The notes under the pieces: model-generated | The model's database searches: none | The model's input: only the letters and a program-made list of their open reading frames with translations | Told to the model about the DNA's origin: nothing | Origin: Phytophthora colocasiae | Lineage: Eukaryota > Oomycota > Peronosporomycetes > Peronosporales > Peronosporaceae | Direction: 5' to 3' | Assembly: GCA_018806915.1 (NCBI GenBank) | Contig: JAGKQI010000088.1 | Location: forward strand, 558,001-622,000 | DNA length: 64,000 nt | Made by a program: the position numbers and the translations under genes | Part shown: in pieces, positions 1-11,600 of the stretch | Position numbering within the stretch: the first letter of the stretch is position 1 | Layout of the letters: every line of letters starts with the position of its first letter

Positions 1-1559
1 CACTCAGCTTCAGCAAATTTTGTTTTGCGTATATTCCGGTAGGATTTTGGCAACAAGTTCTGGGGGAGACAAACAGCTATTCCCGATCGAATAACATCGC
101 GCTTAGGATGCCATTCAAGGGATCATGACGTTTCTGGGCATCTTATTTACATGTCGCTCGTTGACACGGGCGAGTAGAGCAACTACTGGAGTACTCAAGT
201 GGAGGATGAAATTTTCGGCGGTAAATATGTGGGTCTCGACAAAAATCATGTCACTTCGACGATTAAAGCAGGTGCGACAATGCTTTACCTCCGTTGCGTC
301 CAGCCGAATAGCACCAACAACGATCTGGCAACTCGTATTCGTCCGCTGCTCAACTTGCTCAAGTATACAGGACCAAATATGTTGAAGTTGGCAGAAACGT
401 TGCGCTGGACGAGGCTAGTGTCGCCTGTCAGTCCAAGTACGGTAAAACTCTTATAGTCTACAACACAATGAAGCAAGTACCACTTTCGGATTTATATGAT
501 GAGCTGCACCACGTCGTGGATCTCCCTGAACTTTTTTTAGACTTCATTGCGCGAGTACAATATCAGACCGGCTAGCCGGTGTTGCGTCGGTCGGGGAGGC
601 AAATGAAAGTGACAGTGAGCTGGCGGCCACCTCAGCGATTCGGCAGTGTGTGCTTGAAGTTGTCCGTCCAGTGTTTGGCACGAGCCGTGTGGTGAACTCT
701 GACAACTACTACACATCGGTACAACTATTAGAAGCTCTAGGGGTGAAGGGAACTCTCGAGAAACCGTTCGTAGAACGAGTGCCCATTTCCCACAGCATGT
801 GAGGCTGGAGATGAAGGAGTGTTTCAGAGGCTCATCGCGCGAGGCTGTATCAACGACCCACAAAATTGTTGCTGCATCTTGGTACGACAGCGCAATTGTA
901 AATCTTGTTTCAAACGCCGACGTGTCCAACCTGACGACCCCAAGCCAACAAACGTACATTCAGCGCCCCGACGTGCGTGAAGGAGTATGACACCTACATA
1001 CAAGGTGTTGATCGCTTAGATCAGATACGAGGAAGATTTTTAAATTCATTCCTTCAAGAAATGTTTCAAGAAGCTTGGTTTGGCTTTGGTGGATGTCGCT
1101 CGAACAAATGCATTTCTGACGCGCAAACTTGCGCTGGGTCTGGACAGTGATAAGGACCTCCACCGCGACTTTATTGTACAGCTAGTAACGAAGCCTTCAA
1201 CGGGAAATGGAAAGATGCTCCCAGCGAGCAGAACATGCTGTTCACCGATGGCGGGAGTTTGGGAGCGACGGAACCGCAACAACCTGTTAGTGCTGTATGG
1301 ACGTCGGGGGACGATGGAGTCGTAGACGCTTCAACTCGTGCGAAAACAGCTTGTTCCGCAGTATCTTCTAGACAAGATTTGAGGAGATAAGCCGAAAACG
1401 GAGGCAGTGCGTTGTGTGCCGATGGGAGGAAAGCTACCCTACAGAATTCACCGATTATTGCGTTCTACACGGCGTGGCGTTGTGCAAAGTTGCCCACACA
1501 GAAGGCATTCCAAAGGCCTTCATGTGTCCGCACGTGTCTTGGACATGCTGGGACAAATA
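1..1559 (+). pseudogene. piggyBac-like (DDE_Tnp_1_7) transposase relic, 5' part, interrupted by element A
   Basis: Several short + strand frames together resemble an oomycete piggyBac-like transposase. The segments are a core at about 195-480 with the motif GRNVALDEASVAC, a second at about 650-780 with NSDNYYTSVQLLEALG, one at 800-960, and GVDRLDQIRGRF at about 1005. The acidic residues in ALDE, NSDNYY and VDRLD fit the three catalytic aspartates of the family. Frames change at least three times and stops intervene, so it is non-functional. The left end runs off the window. Reading stops at 1559, where element A is inserted, and resumes at 22656 in the C-terminal tail. Family assignment is firm; exact frame joins are not. 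Confidence 0.78.
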
Positions 1560-3244
1560 TGACATGATGTAACTTCAGATTTTCTGGCGTCATGCTGCTG
1601 TTACCCAGTGATGTACCTGGTTACATTTGGTTTTGGAGAGGGAGTATGTGGGACGTGGCCGCACCCGTGCGACATCTGTGGAAGATTGTGGATAAACCTT
1701 CGCCTGACTGTAAAGGGGCCCAAAGGACCAGAAGTGTACTTCAGAGTGTGCACAACTCTGAAGGGCAACTACACTCTGTCTGGTCACCGGACTTTCCCCG
1801 ACGATGAGTGCCTAAGTTCTGGCGGAAAGTCTCTCAGAAGAACGTATCTCTGAGAGACCTCATCCCGTTACCGTCCAGCGCGACGATGGATGGTTCAAGG
1901 ATTCACAACATATACCCGCAGAGACCAAGTATCGCACGCTGGACGCCGCGCACCCGCGCAACCCCCAAGATCTTCGTGTACGTTGTAGCATTGGTGCTCC
2001 GTACTCTGGTTACTTACTCAAGATTCTGGTATCTCTAACTCTGAGTGACCAAGACTCTGAAAAACCAAGTGATATCAGACTCTGAAAACCAGGATACCAG
2101 ACTCTGAAACCACCGAAGATTCAAGACCATACTGAAACCAAGTGAACCCAAGTTCAAGTCACGCATTCAAGTGATTACTGACCTGCACATCCCCCATAAT
2201 GACGTCTCTACCTGTCAACCCATCGAGATCGGCTGCACAGACTGCATACTGAGACCAAGTCAAAGTACCAGATGTATACAAAGACCAAGAGTACCTGAGA
2301 TATGAAGACTGACTGCATAAAGGACGCAAAAGACGACAAGAAGAAGAGAGTTACCAGAGATATATGATAGTTATGAGGAAGATAAACGATAAACAGAGTT
2401 CAATTTGCCGTGTAGCCCAGAAGTCGTTGTATTTCTGCCTGCAAGGCCACGTCAAGGTTTGGTGCCGTGTGATCTCTCGCCTATCCAATCCCCTTAGGCG
2501 GAGATCAGGTAACGTAGAGACCTGAGAGGACCCGCCTATTCCATATCCTAGTTGGGTCGTTTGTTTTGTCTCTAGCGGTAGCCCATTTCATATTGCTCGT
2601 TTGGACAGGCTCTGGAAACTAGACAGTCGTTTTCAGAGTGCAAGGTAGACTGTTATATATAGCCGATTGTATTGGTTTATATTTTCCCTCTATATTAGAG
2701 GGTGGTGCGCGAACGTAAAGGGATACCAGACAGACCAGGTGTCTGGTAGTAAGTCCCTAGTTGACCTGGAGTGTTAGCCCACCGTTCAAGGGCCTAGAAA
2801 GAATAAGAACGGCTGTATATATTTGTATATTTTTGAACTCTGTATATTGGTTGTTTATCTCTGAAAGTCAGGTATCTCGGTTCTGGATTTGTGATATTCA
2901 GACACCGAATTCCGACTTTTCTCTGGTATATTAACCTCTTTTCGACCGCCGACTACCTGGAAACCATCTTGGTTTCCAGAGATTCCGACTCCCGAACGCT
3001 CCTGGAAGGATTTCCTGAATACCGACACCAGACTCCAAGGGAACCCCAACTTCTCTTCACAACACATTCTCAGACTCCGGCGAGGGTCATATTTCCGAAG
3101 ACAACGAACCCACGAGGATACCGCAAGGTACCACACGCCAACCTACCGTTGTACGACTCTGAAAACCCCTTTTCAGTAGTCGTATAACTAGGGTTCACTA
3201 TACGCCCCCTGCTCCGCGACCAAAGTTTCACCGACTTCGCGACA
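1560..3244 (+). repeat. 5' LTR of element A (1685 bp)
   Basis: The first 640 bp or so look identical to the 3' LTR at 20972-22655. From about 2199 onward there are roughly 20 visible differences. A third copy is the A2 LTR at 30609-32292. The recurring TCTGAAA/TTTCAGA words give small open frames on both strands that I do not regard as genes. Confidence 0.93.
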
Positions 3245-3246
3245 AC

Positions 3247-3263
3247 TGGTGCGCGTGCCCGGA
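3247..3263 (+). other. Primer-binding site of element A
   Basis: TGGTGCGCGTGCCCGGA lies 2 bp after the LTR, as expected for a site complementary to a tRNA 3' end (the primer would end ...GCGCACCA). The same 17-mer recurs at 15736-15752 (element B, - strand) and 32295-32311 (A2), so both families appear to use the same tRNA. I could not identify which one. Confidence 0.8.
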
Positions 3264-3329
3264 TCTTTGGAATCGTGATATCACCGGATTTGAGAGTACA
3301 AGAAGAGAAAGTTTCCTGTCATATTCAAA

Positions 3330-4190
3330 ATGGCTACACCAGGGTCTACGAGAGGAGGACGCCGTGGTCGTGGTCGGAGTACTCCGACACGTCAGTCCAA
3401 GCGTCTACAAGGTCTATCGCCTGAGGAGCAACCAGACTTGGATGCTATCCAGAAGGCGGCCCGCGAGAAGAGGAAGGCTGCGCGAGAGAAGAAGGCAGCC
3501 GAGAGTGTGAATGTCCCAGAACCGGCGGTCGAAGACCAGCCTGCTGAAGAGCCAGAAGCTCAGGAGACACCTGCTGTCTTTGGTGAACAAGGTTCTGAAG
3601 GCCCGTCAGAAGTCGAAGTTTCTGGTGACGAGGTGACCACTGCCCGTGAGGGTGGTGATGAGGCGTCTGAGGGAGGCGTCAATATGGTTGGGTCCCCGGA
3701 GGTGATCGATCTGCGTTCAGAGTCGTCAACTTCCGGACAGTGCGTGGATGAGGTGAAACCAGAACCTGGACTCTCTGAAGAACATGTTCCGCAGTCTCCA
3801 AAGTCTGAAGACGCACCAATGTCTGATGGCATGCCGATGAAGTCTGAAGATTCTCTGAAGACACCGTCTGACGAGTCTGGGAGGGCTGATTCGCTTGATG
3901 GGGAACGAGCTCTGAAGTATGTGCGTCGTGAGTTCCGCCGCTGGAAAGAAATGGACACAGGCAAAGTCGTACCGCCAAGCGTCGAGTATATGTGGCCGAC
4001 GACGAAGCCTAGTGCCGATGTCTTCCAGAAGGCTGCTGCAGCGACTGGTGACTACATCAAGTGGCGATGTTCTTCCGTCTTCCCTGAGGATATGTGGATT
4101 TCAGAGTTTCACGTGAGGCGTCACAGTTTTGGTAGAATCCAAGATCTTTCCTATGTCGAGATCCCGATGAGCACGTTGACAGCGCCAGAG
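3330..4190 (+). pseudogene. gag: Element A gag, N-terminal part, split by element B
   Basis: The frame opens with MATPGSTRGGRRGRGR, a basic tract followed by a long acidic, Ser/Pro/Glu-rich stretch, then a more ordered part ending in STLTAPEC at the insertion point. The equivalent reading frame of A2 starts at 32395 and continues through this point without interruption. After 4190 the frame runs only a few codons into the LTR of element B before stopping. Coding resumes at 17417. The role would be the structural Gag of the retrotransposon particle. The split makes it non-functional. Confidence 0.85.
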
Positions 4191-4904
4191 TGTGGTGTAG
4201 TGGATCCGCTGGAATGAGCAGGGATCCAACGTTCACACACGGCGCCCAGACACTGACTAACGGAGGGGGTACTCCGATAACCGTGGGGGTTGCTGAGGCT
4301 CACCTTGTGTACCCGTCAGTGGGCGGGATCTGCTCTCTCAGGAACGGGAGAGTGTACACAGGCGTGAGGGCTTGAACGTCCTTGGCGGGGACTTGGGAGG
4401 TTGGACGTGCGTGGGTATTCCTGCACACAGGTCCTGGTTAGGGGATCTTGGTCTTGGACTCGAAGATCTTGTGGATCCTTGGATCCGGGGTTGCCTTGAT
4501 GGGTGTGGGGTTCCTTTTCCTTTCCTTTACTGTCTTGCTTGCCGCCTCCTGTAGCGGTTGGTCTTGAGGGTGTTGAGAGGTCGAGGGATCCTACGGTTAA
4601 GCAATCAACACCGTTGGATCCGGGGGCTTCACTAGCGTAAGGTAAGCCGGCCAAATCGGGGATCCGGTCTTAGCTGTAGCTAGGTATGCGAAGAAACTTG
4701 CAGGAAGACTAAGGGGAGGCCAATACACTATCCTCTTCCCTTGTCTGAGGGCCTGAAGAAAACCACTTGCGCACTAGAAGGTAAATTCGACTATCTGATT
4801 TATGGTTATCCAGTTCCTCATCCTGTACCCTATCTTGCCCATCGCAAATCTCTATCTTAGATCATGCTGGCTCTCCTGCAACTTCTCCACTATGTCGATG
4901 TCTT

Positions 4905-5500
4905 GGATCTTGAGGATCCGAGTTCGGATCCGAGGATCCAGCTTCAGGATCCAAGGATCCGACTTCAGGATCCGAGGATCCTGGATCTGGATCTCTGGAT
5001 CTTGGATCTTGGGGATCCGGCTTCAGGATCCGAGGATCTTGGATCTGGATCTCGGGATCCTGGATCTTGGGGATCCGGCTTCGGGATCCGAGGATCCTGG
5101 ATCTGGATCTCGGGATCTTGGATCTTGGATCTTGGGGATCCGGCTTCGGGATCCGAGGATCCTGGATCTGGATCTCGGGATCTTGAATCTTGGATCTTGG
5201 GGATCCGGCTTCGGGATCCGAGGATCCTGGATCTGGATCTTGGGATCTTGGATCTTGGGGATCCGGCTTCGGGATCCGAGGATCTTGGATCTGGATCTCG
5301 GGATCTTGGATCTTGGGGATCCGGCTTCGGGATCTGGCGTTGGGATCCGAGGATCTTGGATCTGGATCTCGGATCTTGGATCTTGGATCTTGGGGATCCG
5401 GATCCGAGGATCCTGGATCTGGATCTCGGGATCTTGGATCTTGGGGATCCGGCTTCGGGATCCGAGGATCTTGGATCTGGATCTCTGGATCTGGGGGTTC
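4905..5500. repeat. GATC-rich tandem array inside the element B LTR
   Basis: Irregular units of about 50-65 bp are built from GGATCCGAGGATC, TTGGATCTGGATCTCGGGA and GGGGATCCGGCTTCGGGA. The same array is at about 16470-17090 in the other LTR with a different unit order. Because the words lack stop codons, long frames stay open on both strands. These are repeat artefacts (Gly-Ser-Asp-Leu and Arg-Ser-Asp-Pro polymers), not genes. Confidence 0.9.
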
Positions 5501-5504
5501 GAAG

Positions 5505-5720
5505 GATCCGCACTTAGGACCGCGGGATCCGCACTTAAGACTGCCGGATCTGCACTTAAGACCGCCGGATCCGCACTTAAGGACTGCCGGATCCGCACTT
5601 AAGACTGCCGGATCCGCACTTAAGGACTGCCGGATCCGCACTTAGGACTGCCGGATCCGCACTTAAGGATTGCCGGATCCGCACTTAGGATCACCGGATC
5701 CGCACTTAGAACTGTGGGAT
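5505..5720. repeat. Short tandem array (about 20-22-bp units) in the LTR
   Basis: About ten units of the form GGATCCGCACTTAAGGACTGCC with small variants. The other LTR holds only about six units (about 17097-17235). This copy-number difference accounts for much of the length difference between the two LTRs. Confidence 0.88.
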
Positions 5721-5902
5721 CCGAACGTAGGTAAGCTAGGCCAAGTGGGTCCTAACTTAGGGTCCGCCCTAGAATAGGTATCCAGTTCCAGGGACCTGTC
5801 CTTATCGTAGCACCACTGTCGCACGTCACCCATCATCGTGGTCGTTCTGCGTTGTATCCGGTTTGATTTGAATCCACTTTACCACAAATTCACTTCACCA
5901 CA

Positions 5903-6884
5903 ATCGCCCCTGGGACGAGGTTGTTGCCGCACGACGGCATCACGTCGTTCCCATACAAATTCTCAGTCCGATCCGCCACTTCTTCAAATTACCACTTCAG
6001 CAAAAATGGATCGGTCCGCCGACGCCAGTTCTTTCGCGTACACCACGGTGTTCTTCGTCCAAGATCGCTCTACAACCCAACTTCCTTGCCCTCATTGTGA
6101 CCAAGCTCCTTCTGACCCCGCTGCGGCCACGACTCCCATATATTTCTCGTCCACTCTGGCTTTTTCACTCAGGATCCGCACACTCTAACTTCAATCGTCC
6201 AAGAAACGATAGTGAGGCCCATTGTCAAAAGACTTAAGGATCCAACTTCAAAACCCAAGGATCCGGCTTCAGAACCCAAGGATCCAACTCGGAGATCCGA
6301 GGATCCCGCCTTAGGACCCAAGGATCCAACTTCAAAACCCGAGGATCCGACTTCAGAACCCAAGGATCCAACTCGGAGATCCGAGGATCCCGCCTTAGGA
6401 CCCAAGGATCCAACTTCAAAAACCCGAGGATCCGACTTCATAACCCAAGGATCCAACTAGGAGATCCGAGGATCCCGCCTTAGGACCCAAGGATCCAACT
6501 TCAAAAACCCCAGGATCCGACTTCAGAACCCAAGGATCCGACTTCATAACCCAAGGATCCAACTCGGAGATCCGAGGATCCCGCCTTAGGACCCAAGGAT
6601 CCAACTTCAAAAACCCGAGGATCCGACTTCATAACCCAAGGATCCAACTAGGAGATCCGAGGATCCCGCCTTAGGACCCAAGGATCCAACTTCAGAACCC
6701 AAGGATCCGCCTGAGATCTGAGTAAGTGATCGGGCATCGACCTAGCTGGCATCCGATCCCCACTCAGAGGTCAACCTTCTTTTCTTCACATGTAAATACA
6801 CAATGCGTCCACTCGCAGTAGGCTGCCAGTCTTTTTCTTCCACAATGGCGAGCGCCCTCACCAATAGAAGATCCACCACCTCGG
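5903..6884 (-). other. 3' non-coding region of element B with an internal satellite
   Basis: Between the pol stop and the 3' LTR. A purine-rich stretch read on the - strand (AGGGGCGAT) touches the LTR at 5903-5911 and is the likely polypurine tract. From about 6235 to 6715 lies a tandem array of units beginning AAGGATCCAACTTCAAAACC and containing GGAGATCCGAGGATCCCGCC, roughly six higher-order units. No coding region is supported here. Confidence 0.75.
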
Positions 6885-8515
6885 CTACTCCTCCTCATGC
6901 GACTGCATCGCTTGGAAGCGGTTCCTTTTGCTCCGTTCTTGGAGGAACTCGTGCAGTAACGCGCCGCAGTTCAGGTCTGCTTCATCTACCCAGGTAGGGT
7001 CCTCGTACCCCTTCCAGAAAACTTGGAATTCTCGTCGGATCCGGCCATACCGAGTGGGTCGTCCGGTCCGGACGTCCGCGATCCGCTCGACTTCAAACTC
7101 GCCGTCTTCCAGATCACGCTCCCAGCTGTCCTCCGGTAACAAGGCTTTGTCGAAGTCTAAACGATCCGCTTCGTCCACCGTCAGCTGGATCTTCGGTCGG
7201 TCTGGGAATGTCCTGACAGGCTTCAACTTGGAGATGTGCACCACCGGAAACAAGTGGTAGTCTGTACCAACGATTTCCAAGCGAGCTGCATACTCATTCG
7301 TCATTTCCGCCACACGGAACGGTCCATGCCACAGGTGAGCCAGTTTCTTGGCGTACCCTTCCTTGACTCTGTCTAAGAACAGCCACACTTGGGATCCGGC
7401 CTCGATGGAGTGTTGAGTCGCCGCCTCGTTCTGCCGGTCGGCACGATCCGAGATCGCCTGCTTCAAGCGGTCATTCACCTCAGCCCTGGCCAGTTGGTAG
7501 TGTCGCTGGATCTTATACCTCCAGCGTCGTGGATCTGTATCTCGACGTCCGGTATTCCCCACGGAGAGCGTTGCTTCCAGAGTCGTCTTGGGATCCCAAC
7601 CGTGTGCGAGGTAGAACGGCGTGTCGCCCCTAGTCCGGTCTTGTGCAGTGTTCAAAGCAAATGTCAAGCGTTCGGCATACTCGTCCCAATCTCTCTGGTC
7701 GGGATCCTGAACATACATCTTGATTGCTCGAGTAATCGTCTGCACCATCCGTTCAGCCGTGCCGTTCGACTGTGGTCGATAAGCCATAGTGGCTCTCTGG
7801 CGCTGGCCTAGGATCCGGTTGAAAGCACGAAAGAAGTCGGACATGAACCCGGGTTCTCGGTCGTGCCGGATCACCTGGCTGGCGCCGAAACGACGAAACA
7901 CACAGATCTCATAGGACTCCGCCACCGCTTGTGCTGTTCGCGAGTTATTGGCATTGACGATCACGTAGCCGGTAAAGAGATCCACCCATACCAGAAGTTC
8001 GGTATTCCCGTTCTCGGATCTTGTGAGCGAGGGTATGTGATCCATGGCGATCACTTGAAACGGGTAAGTGGCTTGAATGTTGCCTGGCGACACACCACGG
8101 ATCGTAGGTCGCCCCTTGCCCGTCTCACAGTCCACGCATTCTCCGACGAACTGTTGCACAGATCTGAAAAGTCCTCTCCAGTAGAAGTGATCCTTGATCC
8201 TCTGGTACGTGCGGCCAATCCTTGATGACCTCCTTCTAAACTGCTATGATAGTGATGCAGCAGGTCCGCCTGGAGCGTCTCCGGTATAACCAGTCGTAAT
8301 AATCCATCTCGATCGGCTTCGGCCCTTCGTGACGGCGTGCAATAGAACAACAGCTCATCCTCGTCCAACTCGAAATTGTCTGCTAGCAGACGGCACGTTT
8401 TGGCTTCGGCCGCAGTCAGATCCGTCAGCTGTCCCCGCAGGAACGACTTCAGGTTGAAGATCCATGTTTCTTCGTCTTGGGCTTGTCGGATCCGGTCGAT
8501 CCTCAGCCGTTGCAC
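6885..8515 (-). pseudogene. pol: Element B integrase with C-terminal chromodomain (frame-broken)
   Basis: The first segment (8515 to about 8170) holds the integrase N-terminal zinc domain, with HHYHSSLEGGHQG giving the histidine pair. A frameshift near 8170 separates it from the CVDC pair and the catalytic core (8159-6885, 424 residues after the internal Met). In that segment the core shows D40 in AMDHIP, D100 in IRHDREPGF and E136 in NGTAERM, a canonical DD35E spacing. The tail carries a Gypsy integrase C-terminal domain and a chromodomain at about residues 354-405 (FEVERIADV, VFWKGYEDPTWVDEADL). Chromodomains of this type are known to steer integration to chromatin. All catalytic residues are intact; the upstream frame breaks are the defect. 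Confidence 0.85.
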
Positions 8516-8617
8516 GGATTCCTCGTCGAGTACTCGGGTCGCCCTTCTCTGGCTTGTCTTCGAGTAGCCATTGCACTGATCCGTGGTGTCGGATCCTCGG
8601 ATCCCGAGGTCAGAATC

Positions 8618-11600
8618 TCATCCAACCGATTCAAAGTGACGAGATCCTCGTGGTCCGCCCCTTGGTCGACTGTGATCCCGCTCTCGTTGCAATGCTGCAC
8701 TGGCCAAGCTGTCGGCGCTTGCGTTCCACGTTCGCTTCACATGTAGCAGGTCGTGATCCGGCCAATCCCGAAGCCGCATTAGCGCTTTCTGTCTCAGTAA
8801 CGTCAGGGCCGGCGCTTTACAGTCGATCTCGCCGCGCATCTGGCGGATCACCAGATTCGAATCTCCGCAGATAACAAGTCGCCCCTTAGCCAGATCCTCG
8901 AGTAACTCGAAACATAATAGAAGTCCGTTATACTCTGCTTCGTTGACTGTCAGGTTCTCTGCGTATCGAGATGCTGCCTTAATCACCCTCCATTCAGGTA
9001 ACTTCCAGACGATCGCGCTGAAGGATCCTCCGCCACGTTTCACCCTGGCGGATCCGTCGAAACTAACCACCCACAACTCTTCCTCCGGTCCTACGGTCGG
9101 TACTGGCATCTGGATCGCTCGGCGTGGCTCTTTCCTCGGGGCGATGTTCACTAGAGCTTGATCCACCTCGGATCTCGGGGTGATACTTGCGGCAAGGGAT
9201 CCGAGGATCTCGTCCTCCCCTTTCGTGCACTTCGTGATCTCCAAAGCCCAAGGCGATAACAGCGCCGCCCATTGGCCCAACCTTCCTGGTAGTCCGGTAG
9301 AACGGAACAACCACCGGAGGGTAGAGTGCCTGGTTAGGACCCGGATCCGTCGTCCAACCAACATGGAATATCCAAGATCCAGGATCCTTAGCAAGGCCAG
9401 CACCTCCTTCTCTACGATCCCATAGTTCACTTCGTTCGGTTTCAGGGATCTGCTAACGAACATCACCGGCATGTAGATCCCATCGTGATCCTGCGTCAGG
9501 GAAGCTGAGATGGCCCATTCACTGGCGTAGACAATCACCACCGGTTGCTTGTCGGGATCGAAATGCCGAAGCGTTGGAGTCATAGCGATCTTCCTCTTCA
9601 GGGCCTCGAAGGCGGCTGAAGCACGGATCCACTTCTCATCCGGATCTCTCGGGCTCGACGGGTCCTCGGGATCCTTGATCACAGAGTCGGTTGGCTGCAG
9701 GATCTTGCGGCTGGACCTCAACTCCGCGAAGTCGACCTCCCTCAGTTCGTAGAGTACCGACGCGTAGACCGCCATGTCCTCGATGAATCGAGCGTAGTAG
9801 TTTAGGCTACCCAGGAAAGATTGCATAGCGCGCAGCGATCTCGGGAACGCAAGACCCACCAGCTCTTCTCGGTCCTTCGGATGTGCCTCTAGTCCTTCGC
9901 TAGACACTCGGTGTCCCAGGTAATCGACCTTCTTCAGACCCCAGAAACTCTTAGCCACGCTGATCGACAAGTTCCACTTGTCACAGGCTTCCAGCAGTAA
10001 ATGCACTCGCTCACACAGGTGATCCCAGGATCCGGCAGTCACTAAGATGTCGTCGATGTACGATCTTCGTCCAAGTACAGAATGTTCACCGTTCCTCTCC
10101 GGGATCCCATCTCGGAAGAGATCCAACGCGGATCCGGATCCGGCCGTGGGCGGGATCCGTAGGAACCCATAGAGGGCGTTGTCCAACAAACGCTGGTAGA
10201 TCTGCGGGGCATTCTTGAGACCAAACGGCATCCGATTCCACTCAAACAGTCCAAACGGAGTGATAAATGCCGAGATGGCCCTTGCGCGATCCGTCATAGA
10301 GACGACCCAGAAACCACTGGCCATATCGAGAGAACAGTACCACAACACGGCGTCGAGATCCTCCAGTAGATCATTGATGAGAGGCATAGGATATACCATC
10401 AGCCTCGTCAAGCTATTCACCAGCCTGTAGCCGATGCAGAGCCTGATATCAACGCCGTTCTTCTTGATGATCACGACAATTGGCGAGGCCCATGGTGACG
10501 TAGAGACTTGGATGATCTTCGCTTGCAACAATCCCTTGATCAGATCCGAGAGCTTCTCGCGATACTGCGGCGCCACCTTACGCACTCGCTGGGCAATGGG
10601 CTTCGCGTCTCCCACGTCAATATCGCAGATCGCACCCACGGCAGGAGGGCAGGGCATTACCTTCCCAATTAACAAGTGCTTGTATTTCCAGATCTCATTC
10701 GCCAATCGTTGGATCTCCTCAGGTGTGTTGGAGGCTGGATCCCCCACTTGGAGATCCTCGATCTTCACTTCGACCGTCGCCGTCACAACCTCTGGCAACA
10801 CCGCCATTTCCTTCTCGAGATCCTCCGCGTAGGATCCGCCATTCTCGTGGACAAACACTCCATCGTCGGCGTGATCTTCTGCGGATCCAGGATCCGGCCG
10901 GGCACCAACCTCGAGATCCGGCTGGGACTCAGCCACGAGATCCGGTCGGGATCCAACCACGAGATCCTTGTCTGAGGCGAACTTGTGATCTCCATGTCCT
11001 GACGCCGGTGACGGATCCTCACTTGTCCCCACTCTGGGCGGATCACTGGCTGTTACATGGCTACCAGGATCCAGCCTTCTTGTGGCCGGATCCGGTCCAC
11101 GAGCGGCACCTCCCTCGGCAGGTCTTCCGACGTCGCTCCCTGCTTCCAAGCTGGATCCAACAGCAGGATCACCCTTCGGTGCACCACGTCCAGTTTTCGG
11201 ATCGTCTTCTGGGATCTTCGCCGCGTCCACGTACGTCGCCGCCCCTTGGTCCAGCTCTTCTTGTGCCGTAGCGCCTTGATCCGGATCCCCTGGCGCCCCT
11301 GAGTCTTCAATCTTGCCTTGGCGCGCACCATCATCTTCGTCTTGCGGAGGCGCATCCGTAGCACCCTTGGTACACGCGTAGATCGCCCTGGGTGTCTTGC
11401 AATCGGCGGCGCCCTTCCTGCTGGTCGTCCCCGCCGCTCGCTCGTATTCGTGTGAATATGAGGGGCTCACATCCCCACTAAGTGCGGAATCAGACGACCG
11501 TTCAGGCCTGCCCCGTCCTTGACCCCTGTCGCATACGCGACACCGATCTTCAACCTGTGTCAGGTTGGGATCCGACTTTGCTTGTAGGCGTCGGTGGGGG

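Larger units (their letters stand above)
4191..5902 (-). repeat. 3' LTR of element B (1712 bp)
   Basis: Matches 15754-17412 with rare substitutions, for example one G inserted near 4289. It is 53 bp longer because of tandem-repeat expansion. It contains two tandem arrays, described separately. Confidence 0.93.

Noticed and set aside
4802..5645. Long open frames on both strands in the element B LTR (also at 16364-17244)
   Set aside because: They are low-complexity translations of GATC-rich tandem repeats, open in most frames at once, and lie inside LTRs.
5505..5720. Possible CRISPR-like array of regularly spaced short repeats
   Set aside because: Units are contiguous tandem repeats without unique spacers, in a eukaryotic LTR.
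6169..6610. Asp-Pro-rich open frames on both strands
   Set aside because: Satellite units in the 3' region of element B, repeat translation only.
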